Below are positions 7,853-18,312 of a DNA stretch of 64,000 nucleotides, in pieces. The notes under the pieces were generated by a model, which was given only the letters and a program-made list of their open reading frames with translations, was not told where the DNA came from and searched no databases. How positions within the stretch are numbered: position 1 is the first letter of the stretch; every line of letters begins with the position of its first letter. A program made the position numbers and the translations under genes. The stretch comes from JADJXV01 sp964527785 (GTDB lineage: Bacteria; Bacteroidota; Ignavibacteria; Kapaibacteriales; UBA961): positions 1 through 64,000 of the forward strand of contig CAZGNO010000001.1 in the NCBI GenBank assembly GCA_964527785.1, read 5' to 3'.

Positions 7853-10636
7853 TTATTTTACAATCGAAATCTTTTGTGTAAAGACTTGATTATTACCGCT
7901 TAATCTTACAAAGTACACACCATTGCTTAATGATTGATTGCTATTATCAGTGCCATTCCATTCAAATGATTTTGCACCTGCATCGGCAATGCCGTTGAAG
8001 ATTGATTTCACCTGATTGCCCATTACGTCTACAACATCAATTGTATATACTCCATCTACAGGAAGATTAAATTGAAGATTTGCAAATGTTGAGAACGGAT
8101 TTGGATATGTAGAAATAACCGCAGTATTCACTACATCTGTTTGATCTAAAATAATTGATTGTGACGATTGTTTTCTCTCATTATAATCAACTTTTGAAGT
8201 ATTCAGAGTATTATTGTTTGTCTCAACCGTAATATAAGCAATCGGTTCAAGTTCATTAAATTCACCGGAAGCTGCAATTACAACTTTGCTTTCGTTGTAG
8301 TCTGCAAAAACAGAGTTAATTTCATTTTGAACAGATTCAACATTTAGTATTTTTCCGTCTACCGTGAACTCAGCACTCATACCTGAAGCCGACCCATTAA
8401 GATAAACAGGAATCTTGTATATGTTCGCTGCTACACTTGTGTAGTTATTAAATCTAATGTTATCAGCCGTTTTAGATGCAATTGTTGCTTTGCCATATAT
8501 TCCTAAAGTATCCCATATCCATGGAAGTGAAGGAATTCTTGCTGAAATATAGTGAAGAATATCCGATGCATCTCTTGCATTTGCTTCGTAATAAATCAAA
8601 CGAAGCGGACCTGCATCCGGAGGAAGACCTGCTAAACTCTCTACTGAATCACGTCTAATTCTCACACCAAAAGTATCAACATCAATCCATCTTCTCCAAA
8701 GAGTTGTATCTCTTAAATTATCAACTGTTCTTGATGAATAGTAATAACGACCGTTATGATTTACATCAGCATGGAAATTATTTCCTAAACGAAGTGTATC
8801 TTTTCTCATACTGTCTGGCAATGATTTATCTTGAACCAACCAGCGCAAAATCAAACGTGAGTCATTTACTGTAACGAATCTGTTTTGAATCATACTTGCG
8901 TGTTTACGTATGCGTATTTGGCTCAAATCAGCATCACCGTCACCCCAACCTGGACTTGCGGAACGTGGAATAGCTCTGAAGAAGATTCTTCTTCCTTCAC
9001 CGTTATTTGTTCCACTCGATGGTCTCCAGTTTTGAGTTAGTTGTTCACTTGTAAATGCAGTTGCGATATTATCGTAAGTAAGACCATTTATAAAGTCACT
9101 TTTGATTAAAAACAATCCGCTTGCTGAACCCTTCAAACCTACTGATGCATTTTTATATGAAACAGTTGTTAAAGGAGTTAATGTATTTCCTCCTACATCA
9201 CCGTACGCAAATTCAATTCCACCTGCGAAGTTATTTGGAAATTTATCGTCAACACCTTCATAAAGAATTGTTTGGAAGTTCCCAACACTTGAAGGAAGTG
9301 TTTCATCCATAATATTGAGGTTTTTCCATTGGATAACTAATCTTCTGTTTGGATAGGAACCTAAAACCAAATAAGAAATTTCTGAACCTAAATATGAACC
9401 GTTAACCGAAGGGGTAGCTGGTTCGCCGGGAGTTCTTAAGTAGTGATCACCCCAAAATGGAGCTATTACATTATTTGGGTACGAAGAACTGTATAAGAAC
9501 AAACCGTTTGCCTGGTCATTTGCTATCGAAGAAAATACATCAGGATTTTGGAATGTTGCAAAACCATTTACACACACCCAAATGTTCGACTGTTTAACAC
9601 CTTGAAAATTAAAATCAAAGTTCAATGAGCTTAAATCAATTCTATAAAAACCATCATCTCTATCAGTTCTATAGCCGTTAACTTGAGGTATAAAACGTGA
9701 TTCAAAGAATATTGGATTGATTGCGATTGATTTCTGGTATGACTCAAAACGAATAATGCTTGAAACCGTACCGGAAGGAACCCAGCTTGAAGTTTGAGCA
9801 GTTGATGTTGATGCATTGCTGAGATTGTTAAATGACAATCCATTTAAAAATTCACCATTTGCACCTTTAATCCCGACCGAAGCACCATTATAATAGGTAG
9901 GATCTACAGGACCGTTCCCACCGAAGTTTCCATAGGAAAAATCAATGTCCGGTTGAGTGTTAAGCTGTGGCTGACCTACTGCAACCGGAATTTGTCTTTC
10001 CCAGATTATTAACTGGAAATTTGCCAAGCTTGTGTTGTCAGATGGTAAACCTTTAATATTAACACTTAAATTCTTCCATTGAATTACAAGTTTTCTCTTT
10101 GGTGCAAAACCAATTACCTGCCATGAGATTTCAGTTTCCTTACCGATTACCGAGGTTTGAAATTGATGATTTCCCCAATATGGAGCAATAATATTTGATG
10201 GTAGGATATTTGTAAATAAATCACCTGAATTATTACCCGGATAGTTTGGTGCAGCAACACCACCTATTTTTGCAAAACCATTTACTGAAACCCAAATTTG
10301 ATCTGTTGCAGTAGAAAAGGTAGTTCCATTATACTGCATTGTAAATGGAAGAGGAACTCCCATATATCCTGCATCAACATTAGTTGGTGCAGTCATGATT
10401 ATGCGACCAGCATCTGTATTTTCTGTGTAAGGAACATTACTTACCAACATTGGTCCGTTATATCTGCTGGCGAATGTAAAAGGGCTAACACTATAATCTG
10501 TATATAGTTTTCCCGCATTAATTGATGGCGCATCGAATTCATCATAAATTCTTTGTGCCTTGACCGCTTGTGTTGATAGCAGGAGCGTAAAAGAAAATGC
10601 TGCTATCAACGCTAAAAATATACGTCTACGTTTCAT
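7853..10636 (-). CDS. T9SS-exported protein with duplicated beta module and dockerin-like stretch
   Basis: 927 residues with a signal peptide (ending near VKAQ). Two copies of a ~200-residue module are visible, at about 80-300 and 310-545: both contain IWV(S/C)VNGFA, then NNVIAP(Y/F)WG(N/D)H, then P(K/N)R(K/R)LVIQWKNL. After that, residues ~563-625 (GDGDADLSQIRI ... FHADVNHNGRYYYS) resemble the Asp/Asn loops of a dockerin repeat, and ~690-810 resemble a cohesin-like beta sandwich; both are inferences. The C-terminus (YPNPFSTFANLQF ... SNGVYFVRLSGNN ... ISIVK) is a typical T9SS type-A sorting domain. It lies between the 2495- and 407-residue cargo genes. Confidence 0.85.
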   Translation of the reverse strand: MKRRRIFLALIAAFSFTLLLSTQAVKAQRIYDEFDAPSINAGKLYTDYSVSPFTFASRYNGPMLVSNVPYTENTDAGRIIMTAPTNVDAGYMGVPLPFTMQYNGTTFSTATDQIWVSVNGFAKIGGVAAPNYPGNNSGDLFTNILPSNIIAPYWGNHQFQTSVIGKETEISWQVIGFAPKRKLVIQWKNLSVNIKGLPSDNTSLANFQLIIWERQIPVAVGQPQLNTQPDIDFSYGNFGGNGPVDPTYYNGASVGIKGANGEFLNGLSFNNLSNASTSTAQTSSWVPSGTVSSIIRFESYQKSIAINPIFFESRFIPQVNGYRTDRDDGFYRIDLSSLNFDFNFQGVKQSNIWVCVNGFATFQNPDVFSSIANDQANGLFLYSSSYPNNVIAPFWGDHYLRTPGEPATPSVNGSYLGSEISYLVLGSYPNRRLVIQWKNLNIMDETLPSSVGNFQTILYEGVDDKFPNNFAGGIEFAYGDVGGNTLTPLTTVSYKNASVGLKGSASGLFLIKSDFINGLTYDNIATAFTSEQLTQNWRPSSGTNNGEGRRIFFRAIPRSASPGWGDGDADLSQIRIRKHASMIQNRFVTVNDSRLILRWLVQDKSLPDSMRKDTLRLGNNFHADVNHNGRYYYSSRTVDNLRDTTLWRRWIDVDTFGVRIRRDSVESLAGLPPDAGPLRLIYYEANARDASDILHYISARIPSLPWIWDTLGIYGKATIASKTADNIRFNNYTSVAANIYKIPVYLNGSASGMSAEFTVDGKILNVESVQNEINSVFADYNESKVVIAASGEFNELEPIAYITVETNNNTLNTSKVDYNERKQSSQSIILDQTDVVNTAVISTYPNPFSTFANLQFNLPVDGVYTIDVVDVMGNQVKSIFNGIADAGAKSFEWNGTDNSNQSLSNGVYFVRLSGNNQVFTQKISIVK

Positions 10637-10682
10637 AAAGACTCCAAATATTTTTTTCTAAATAATTTTTTCACGTTGTTAA

Positions 10683-10728
10683 TTGTGGTGGGCGTTGGCT
10701 CCCTATTATATAAGGAGCCATTACCACT
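10683..10728 (-). other. Hairpin between two T9SS genes
   Basis: TGGCTCC and GGAGCCA form a 7-bp stem, extended by GTGGT...ACCAC outside it. No T-run follows on the minus strand, so it may be an RNA-processing or partial-termination structure rather than a full terminator. Confidence 0.45.
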
Positions 10729-10735
10729 CAATACT

Positions 10736-13700
10736 TTATCTAACAAGCATCATTCTTTGTGCTGTGCTAAATGCTCCGGATGTCATTTTAACAAAATATA
10801 CTCCTGAAGCCATATTTACACCCGCTTCGTTCTTAGCATCCCAGTTCACTTCTGATTTTCCTGCATCAAAGAAGCCATCAACCAGTGTTCTAACTCTGTT
10901 ACCCATAGCGTCAAATACTTCTACTTTTACTCTTGAAGCTGTAGGAATATTCATCGCCATACGTGACTGTCCTGTTGAAGGATTTGGATTGCTTTCGCCA
11001 AGTTCAAATGCTGTAGGCATACCTGTTTCAGGATTATCTACACCACTTACAAAGTCATAGATAATAATAAAGCCGTCAATATCATCTTTGTTTACACTTA
11101 TTGTTGATACACCGGATGGCTGCTCATAATCAATAATTGTTGCAGCATGACCACCTATACCTGTTCTCATATTATATCCAAAGAAATTACCATTTGAGAT
11201 GTTATCTCTAATCCACCATGTAGCTCCACTTGGATTTGATGTTGTATTCGATTTATCAGGAACATCTGCTTGATTCCATGTTATTGTTACCGGATAAGCT
11301 GCAGAGAGATTACCTGTAATGTTACCTGCTTGGAATCTTGCTTTATAAACCGCAGTTTGAGTATCTTTTGGAACTGATTGCGGGAATATGTTTCTGATAA
11401 TACCATTTCTTGTAGCAATTGTCCAACGTGCGTCAAATACATCTCTTGGTGGAATCGGTGGAAGTTCAAATTCACAATAATTTGAATCAAGTCTTCCTAA
11501 TTCACCTGCTTTTTCACCCGTTGTTGCATTCTTTGCTGTTCCAAAATAAAGAACTTGGAATGCACCCAAATCTTTTTTGTTCGCTACTGTAATAGGAACA
11601 ATAAAGTCTGTTGGGTCAGATATGTTAAGTTTATATTCGAGCACCTTGGTTATTTCACCGTCTGTAATTTGTACTCTGATTGTCAGTTTGCCATCTTGAA
11701 CTGCACTTACCGGATATGTAAACGGACCATTTGAGCGAATAATTACTTTTTGTGTTGTATCTACTTTTGTTCCCTTGATTGTAGCAGGTTCAATTACTAA
11801 ATTTGTTCCTACCGGGAATATCACAGATATTGTAATTTCCTCAAGAATCGGGTCAAAATTAGCTGTAGTATCCCACCATGGTTTTTCTCTTAACAGATCT
11901 AAATCTTGCGCGAACAATGTATCTAAATAAGTATCGCCTTGTCCGATACAGCGTACGATTGGAGCCGTCAACAATTTAGGATCATGATTTGAAGAATCTA
12001 CTTCAAGTATGAACATTTTTACGTCCGTTAATCCACCGGCATCAGTCAATACTACTGTTACTGTATCAGGATTACCTAATGTAAGTGAACGAGGAGCATC
12101 TTTAATCCCGGGTGTACCGTATACCAAGCCGCTAACCGGATTGATCTTCAACCATTTTGGAGTTTTCTTAATTCCTCTAACATCGAAGAAACCTGCTTCT
12201 TTGAAACAAGGATCTTTAGCGATCATTGTGTCTGGGTCAGTTGGATACAAGAAACGGAACTTTTGAGCTTGACCAAAGTTAGGATCGAAGTATTCGATTT
12301 TTCTAGGTCTGTTTAAAAGATCAATATTGTAATCACGACCTTCTTTTGCTCTCTCTAAACTAGAAGTTAAAATTGAAGGTGAAACATTTACAAATACTCT
12401 TCTTGTCAAATAGCTAATTCCACTGTGTCCGTCATTAGCAACAAGAGTAATCAACGTATCTGTATTAAGACCACCATTGGCTTGGTCAGCGACACTTCCC
12501 GGTTTTAACAGATTCAAAGCTTCTGCTCTTGGAATTCTGATATTAGCAACTCCACGCTCAGTAAAGTCTGAACCGAATCTATCAGGGAATGCTAAAACAT
12601 GGTCAACCAAATATACTGCCGTATCCAATATGATTGGAATAACAGGACCTTTTTCAGTCATTCGTTGTCTGATATCAATTACTGTATCTCTTTTAGCAAC
12701 CTTAGAACCGGTATAGTTTTTAATCACCGTTAAATCGGAAACTATACTGTCCATTTGGAATATGTTTACTGTTAAAGAATCTTTAAATCCGTTAACAAGA
12801 ATTCTAACTTGTGCTGCATACTGAGTATCAGCCGCAGATTCAATTGTAATTCTATTCTTATCACCAAGCAATACATCTTCTCTAAACATATATTGTTCAG
12901 CCATCCAATTTGGTCTGATTTGATACAATTGATCAATTGCTGTATCGCCCGGAGTTGTTCTCATTGATTTTGAAAGGAACGCGTATGATGTCTTACCATA
13001 ACGGAAATCCCAATCTTCGCGATTTGCAGCTATTGTATCTTCTCTTTCATCGTCAGTATTAAAGTCAACATAGAAACGTAGCTTGTCGGTAACGTTAGCA
13101 ACCAATAATTGCTGAGTTCCTAAACCGCAGTTTGCACCCGGACGCTCTGTACGTGCGAAAACAGGCAAGCTGTCCATTACAAAAATCATAAAGCGGTAAA
13201 CAGATGAATCACTTGATCCAAAGTTTAATGTATCTTGATTTAAGTAACGAGCGTTTCTAGCGACATTTAATGTTGTATCAGAATCGTATTTCTGTGCGTG
13301 GAAATATGATGGGTACAAATATATAAACTTAGACAATGTGTCAGCTAAGAATGCTTGTGAAGGATACGCGCTATCAACACGTGCTCCTGCAGAATCGGTT
13401 CTCAAGCGTAGCAATATATTTTTGAGCGCGTCAACGGTACGAGCAGTTGACGAGTAGTTTTTCGCAACTACTTCCATCCACTCACCACCTGGAACTACAT
13501 ATGGATTTGATGGCTTACCTTTAAGCTCAATCACTCCATTTGCACCATAATATGTCTTATTTGCAGTTCTAGGAGTAGACAATTTATTTGGATTTGAAGT
13601 AGGCCAAATTGTGTCTGCTTTTACCCAACGACGCAATGCTGTCAGTTTATTCGGGAAAACGTCGCGAACAGTATCTCCGTAAGGTCCTACATAGAGTGGA

Positions 13701-16700
13701 TACCACGAAAGTTCCAATTGATTGTATCTTTTTAAAATTGTGTCATTTCTGAATCCGTTGCTGCCGGGGACATCCAAGTCCAAAGCCCAACGAGGGTCAT
13801 ACATCATGTTTGAATCAATAGCAGAAATTACAAATATAGAGTCACGTCCTTTTTTATTTGGATTTGGAAGTCTGTTGTAATTTTCATCCTCTTCGACAAA
13901 CATTTTGTCTTTATATGAGCTGAAGTATATCGCACTGACTTTTGGATTTTCAGTTGTGATTTTATTTCCTGTAAATACCGGAGGAGGCGTAGAAGAACCT
14001 ATTCTAAAGCCAAGACCCTTATCTATAGCTGTATCAACACCTTCTCTCCAGAGTACAGTTCTTGAAATAACTCTTACAAAATCACCTGGGCGAACTGGTA
14101 ATGTATTCCAGCGCTCACCGGCGAAATAAGTTACCATAGTATCATTTCCGTTTGCCAGCGAAGCCGGCATATTTGGACGATTTGAATATGTAACTCTTTG
14201 ACCGTTACCGTAAAGTATTCCGCGTTTGTTCAGTGCAGCAGACATAAACACATCATATTTTCTACCGCCCAATGCTGCTATATCTTCATTGAATGCAGTA
14301 TCAGCCAATCTTGGCAACAATGTTTCTGTTCCACCAAAATTATACAGACCTTCATATGTTCTGCGAACACGTGCGCTTGTACCGGTTCTTTCTGAAGAAT
14401 CCGGAACGAAGTCAACTCTACCACGAAGAATTTCTTTTGGATACACACCGTCATTATTCAACACTTGTGCATCTGTAAATTGATTCATGTTTACACGGAT
14501 GAAATCACCCGTTGAGTCATTAATCACAAAGAACACAGAACTATTTAATGTTGTTGGGTCATCATTATTCATATTAATATCTTCACCTTGATATTTAGCT
14601 CTTGCTTCTAAGAATAACGGATAACCAATCGGGTGATTAAGTTCACCTGTTCTATAATCTGGTGCAAACTCTGTTTGCAATCTTCTCAATTGTCTCCAAA
14701 GAATGTTTTCTTTGTTTGTTGAGTAGTTTAATGAATCTGTTGCAAACGGGTCTCTTGTAAGTCTGCGAACATATTTATTATATGACGCTTTTGTAGTATT
14801 TGAATAACGTTGAAGTTTTGGAGGAATACCTACAGCAAAATCTTCAATTGGCGACATTCTTCTCGCAGAATAATCTGCAGTTTTCATGTCCGTACCTTTA
14901 TCAAAGAAATCGTATATACGTCCTTCCATCAAAAGAGTATCAGGAATTTTACCGATTTGAATCGGTGTGTATGTGTATCCGGGGAATCCATTTTGTTCAA
15001 AAGGACCTTGCTGAGTATCATCTGTTCTTCCTGTTCTAAGGAATCGCATATGAGTTTCGCCATTACCTTGAATGAAGAAGGTTTCTTGGATTCCGCCATT
15101 AATAAATCCTGGCTGTGAAGTCTTAATTTGTGTATTTACATTTGCTTGAGTAACACCCCAATAGTTACCTCTCAAAGTATCAACACCACCGAAACCGATT
15201 CCGGCTCCACCGGCTAAAACACTCTTAGAGTTTGGTGCATCAGGCAAACGAATAATAAATCTTGCATCGTTATCATAGATAGAGTTTGCAGCTACATTAA
15301 ATGATGTCCATGGAATAGGACCAATGATATCACCATAGAAAGTTGCTCCCGCTAAATCACTTGAAGCTTGATTATCAGGGTTAATAAATGGACCGCTGAT
15401 TACATCTTGGCTTCTACCAACAGGCGATGTTGCTTTATTGGAAGCTACCAAACATCTTGTAAGAACGAGTTTCAAATCGTAATTGTCCGAATACACAGCA
15501 GAGCCGGTATATGCAGTATTACCTTGAATTCTAACACGGTTTAAAAACACCGAGTCTGTTCTAAATCTTCTTTGAAGGGTAACGCTGTCTAAAATAAATA
15601 TTGCACCGCCCAAACCGATTCCGTTTTCACGTAAACCGTTACCTAACACGTCACGAACAAAGCCGGGGTGGAATCTCTTAATATCAATTGAGTTTGAACC
15701 CATTTGAGTAGTTCCGCTTCCCAACAAACGCGAGTCAGGATTTGGCTCGGCAACGTTATTATAGAATCTTGTAAAGCTTCTTACATCTGCAGCAACTGCA
15801 GCAATTTTTCTATTATCATACAAACTGTCATTAGACATATACCCTACAGCTGTTCCGTTTGGAAGAATTGTAAGCTGGTCTGCATCTGTAATGAAGAATC
15901 TTTTTGAAGATGTACGTGGATGAACCATTGCAATAGCACCACCATTACTGTTAAAGGCACTGTTATTACTAAATTCAACACCCTTTACTACGTTCAAATC
16001 ACCATTCATTGAATATACCGCTCCACCGCCTCGTACTTGCTTCAACATTTCAAGTCCGGTTGAAGAAGCAAAGCGCCCTGTAACATTATTCAAGAATTGA
16101 GTTCTAACCAATCTAATATAGCGCTGTTCAATTGGAACCGGCGGCTCTATGCTCGGCAAGTGAATTGCAATCGCACCACCGGAGAGACCGGATGTGTTAT
16201 TTGCAAAACGAACGCTAAATCCTGTACCGTATGCTTGTGCCAATGGAAGGTCGTTTATGAATCCACCAGCGCCGTAAGAAGTCATGTTTCTTTTGGTAAA
16301 TACAGCACCGCCATGAGCAAGAGCAGTATTATTTTCAAAATTGATTCTTCTTCCGTAATCTCTTAGTCGTGGATTTGGAATATCCGATCCACCAATAATT
16401 GGAGAAGGACGTGGGTCAGTATTACCGTCAACATATACAGCACCGCCCGAACCTGCTCTATTATTTGAGAATTCAGTAGCTAGACTTGGGTGCCCGCGTA
16501 ATTGCAAACGTCCAAGTGTATTTTCATGAAATACAGCACCACCAAGAGCATATTGCTCGCTATTGCTGTTTACTTGATATGGTGTTTCTGCATAGTTGTT
16601 TGTAAACGATCCGTTTATAATCAACGATGTATATTTACCTATGTATAACGCTCCACCTTTTGCACCCCTTGAATTAGGAGACAACTGGCGATTTACTGCA

Positions 16701-18223
16701 TAGTTGTTTGTAAAGTTAATATAATCTTTCGAACCGAAATTTGTAAAACCAAAAGGTCCTGCAGCAGTTCTGATACTATCATTAACACCTAAACCGATTT
16801 CAATTTTTCTGTTTTCATCCAATTCTCTACCTGAAATAACCATCGCACCGCCGAATGCTTCGTTTTTCCAAGATTGTGCTTGGAGAGCAGCGGGTCTGTT
16901 GGTATCAGATACTACTCTATTGCCGTTGATTCTAACTGTATCAACATCAGAGAGAAGTGCTCTGTTATTGTCAAAATTCAATTGGCGAACACGCCCTAAA
17001 TAAATAGCAAGTCGCGCATCGTCCACTTTTTGACGTCCGGCATCTGAATTAGAGACACCCGGCTCAGCAACATTCCTATCTAATTCACTGATTTGAATAA
17101 CTGTCTGAGCTATTGTACTTCCGTCGCTTTCTGTCATCGCAGGATTTTTATCCAAGAATGCATATGTCGTGATACCCAATCCGGCAGTATCAGGATATAC
17201 ATTATCACCTGCGGGAGCTTGAAGCATTTGCAAAGCACCGCCTCTAAATCTTGCAAGATTGTTTGTAAAGTTACAACCAATCAACCATGTTCTTGAAGCA
17301 AAACTTGTAAGAGCACCACCGGCACCGTTTGTCAATTTGCGCATATCTGCGTTCAACTGAGCATACGCCGATTTAAGTGCAGGAGCAACCAATGCTGTGT
17401 CATATATCGGCTTCGCATCTACAGTTGTGTCTTTGCGGAAATCTCTAAAATCTACATCTCTGAAGAATGCAGCACGTGCACCGGGAAGTACAATGATATG
17501 TCCCCACTCACGCGAGTAGTCATTAATTGGCTGACCTCTGAATACAATTCTTCTGTTGGTTGTGCTAACAGGAATGTTCGGTGTAACACCTTGAAGACGT
17601 CTCCAAGGTTGGAAACGAATAATATCATCTGTTGACCACAGTCTCGCGGATGTGTACATGATTGCTCTCATAGGCGAGATAACAACCTTGTTGCTTCCGG
17701 GAGCAGGAAGACTCGCACCACTTGCGAGGTTTTCAATACGTTTTGTTACAGTATCCAATATAACATTGAATATGTAATTATATTTTCCGTAACCGCTCGG
17801 GTTACTGAAATTACCGGGGTACGAAAGAGACCCTTGTATAGTTGGCTCGCCGAAGCTCGTTTCCTGAACTACAGAAGAACCTAAGAAATATCGAGGATCG
17901 CTATATTCGAGCAATCCAATTGAACTTGGTGTTATGCTATTATACACAGCACTTAACCTACTATCTGCTATAATCCGACCGCCAACCGAGTCAATCATTC
18001 TGCCGTTGTCTAAAAAGACAACTTCTGTACCCGGCTCTATAATCAATGTACCGGCGATAGTGTACGTACCATTTACTTGATACACGCTATCTTGAAGAAA
18101 TATTCGCACCTCATTTGGAGCAATACGTCCCGCCACCTGCACACGAGGTTTTTGCGCAAAACCCACAGACACCGTCAGGGCTAACGCAATCAAAAGAGTG
18201 CTTAAACGAAACCAACGTTGCAT
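10736..18223 (-). CDS. Giant T9SS surface protein with beta-helix repeats
   Basis: 2495 residues, the largest gene here. The start has a strong GGAGGT site seven bases upstream and a signal peptide (LSTLLIALALTVSVGFAQ). Residues ~290-1000 carry many F-x-N-N-x-A ... GGA(V/I) repeats, for example NNRAGSGGAVYVDGN, which match the right-handed beta-helix of polymorphic outer-membrane-protein repeats. Around 2030-2075 a segment with INPVSGLVYGTP and TLGNPDTVTVVLTDAGG is typical of a putative Ig (He_PIG) domain. The end (ESNPNPSTGQSRMAM ... MASGVYFVKMTSG ... MMLVR) is a T9SS type-A sorting domain. It is probably a very long surface adhesin or scaffold; ligand unknown. Confidence 0.88.
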   Translation of the reverse strand: MQRWFRLSTLLIALALTVSVGFAQKPRVQVAGRIAPNEVRIFLQDSVYQVNGTYTIAGTLIIEPGTEVVFLDNGRMIDSVGGRIIADSRLSAVYNSITPSSIGLLEYSDPRYFLGSSVVQETSFGEPTIQGSLSYPGNFSNPSGYGKYNYIFNVILDTVTKRIENLASGASLPAPGSNKVVISPMRAIMYTSARLWSTDDIIRFQPWRRLQGVTPNIPVSTTNRRIVFRGQPINDYSREWGHIIVLPGARAAFFRDVDFRDFRKDTTVDAKPIYDTALVAPALKSAYAQLNADMRKLTNGAGGALTSFASRTWLIGCNFTNNLARFRGGALQMLQAPAGDNVYPDTAGLGITTYAFLDKNPAMTESDGSTIAQTVIQISELDRNVAEPGVSNSDAGRQKVDDARLAIYLGRVRQLNFDNNRALLSDVDTVRINGNRVVSDTNRPAALQAQSWKNEAFGGAMVISGRELDENRKIEIGLGVNDSIRTAAGPFGFTNFGSKDYINFTNNYAVNRQLSPNSRGAKGGALYIGKYTSLIINGSFTNNYAETPYQVNSNSEQYALGGAVFHENTLGRLQLRGHPSLATEFSNNRAGSGGAVYVDGNTDPRPSPIIGGSDIPNPRLRDYGRRINFENNTALAHGGAVFTKRNMTSYGAGGFINDLPLAQAYGTGFSVRFANNTSGLSGGAIAIHLPSIEPPVPIEQRYIRLVRTQFLNNVTGRFASSTGLEMLKQVRGGGAVYSMNGDLNVVKGVEFSNNSAFNSNGGAIAMVHPRTSSKRFFITDADQLTILPNGTAVGYMSNDSLYDNRKIAAVAADVRSFTRFYNNVAEPNPDSRLLGSGTTQMGSNSIDIKRFHPGFVRDVLGNGLRENGIGLGGAIFILDSVTLQRRFRTDSVFLNRVRIQGNTAYTGSAVYSDNYDLKLVLTRCLVASNKATSPVGRSQDVISGPFINPDNQASSDLAGATFYGDIIGPIPWTSFNVAANSIYDNDARFIIRLPDAPNSKSVLAGGAGIGFGGVDTLRGNYWGVTQANVNTQIKTSQPGFINGGIQETFFIQGNGETHMRFLRTGRTDDTQQGPFEQNGFPGYTYTPIQIGKIPDTLLMEGRIYDFFDKGTDMKTADYSARRMSPIEDFAVGIPPKLQRYSNTTKASYNKYVRRLTRDPFATDSLNYSTNKENILWRQLRRLQTEFAPDYRTGELNHPIGYPLFLEARAKYQGEDINMNNDDPTTLNSSVFFVINDSTGDFIRVNMNQFTDAQVLNNDGVYPKEILRGRVDFVPDSSERTGTSARVRRTYEGLYNFGGTETLLPRLADTAFNEDIAALGGRKYDVFMSAALNKRGILYGNGQRVTYSNRPNMPASLANGNDTMVTYFAGERWNTLPVRPGDFVRVISRTVLWREGVDTAIDKGLGFRIGSSTPPPVFTGNKITTENPKVSAIYFSSYKDKMFVEEDENYNRLPNPNKKGRDSIFVISAIDSNMMYDPRWALDLDVPGSNGFRNDTILKRYNQLELSWYPLYVGPYGDTVRDVFPNKLTALRRWVKADTIWPTSNPNKLSTPRTANKTYYGANGVIELKGKPSNPYVVPGGEWMEVVAKNYSSTARTVDALKNILLRLRTDSAGARVDSAYPSQAFLADTLSKFIYLYPSYFHAQKYDSDTTLNVARNARYLNQDTLNFGSSDSSVYRFMIFVMDSLPVFARTERPGANCGLGTQQLLVANVTDKLRFYVDFNTDDEREDTIAANREDWDFRYGKTSYAFLSKSMRTTPGDTAIDQLYQIRPNWMAEQYMFREDVLLGDKNRITIESAADTQYAAQVRILVNGFKDSLTVNIFQMDSIVSDLTVIKNYTGSKVAKRDTVIDIRQRMTEKGPVIPIILDTAVYLVDHVLAFPDRFGSDFTERGVANIRIPRAEALNLLKPGSVADQANGGLNTDTLITLVANDGHSGISYLTRRVFVNVSPSILTSSLERAKEGRDYNIDLLNRPRKIEYFDPNFGQAQKFRFLYPTDPDTMIAKDPCFKEAGFFDVRGIKKTPKWLKINPVSGLVYGTPGIKDAPRSLTLGNPDTVTVVLTDAGGLTDVKMFILEVDSSNHDPKLLTAPIVRCIGQGDTYLDTLFAQDLDLLREKPWWDTTANFDPILEEITISVIFPVGTNLVIEPATIKGTKVDTTQKVIIRSNGPFTYPVSAVQDGKLTIRVQITDGEITKVLEYKLNISDPTDFIVPITVANKKDLGAFQVLYFGTAKNATTGEKAGELGRLDSNYCEFELPPIPPRDVFDARWTIATRNGIIRNIFPQSVPKDTQTAVYKARFQAGNITGNLSAAYPVTITWNQADVPDKSNTTSNPSGATWWIRDNISNGNFFGYNMRTGIGGHAATIIDYEQPSGVSTISVNKDDIDGFIIIYDFVSGVDNPETGMPTAFELGESNPNPSTGQSRMAMNIPTASRVKVEVFDAMGNRVRTLVDGFFDAGKSEVNWDAKNEAGVNMASGVYFVKMTSGAFSTAQRMMLVR

Positions 18224-18312
18224 AATACCTCCGTTTGGATGAATAAAATTGTAATAATTTAACTTTATGTTTTTGTTTATTTTTTGTTTTTCAAAAGGAT
18301 TAACAGGGGCAG

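Noticed and set aside
10683..18223. Many short open frames opposite the giant T9SS gene
   Set aside because: They lie inside a coherent long coding region with a signal peptide and sorting domain, and have no ribosome sites or known motifs.
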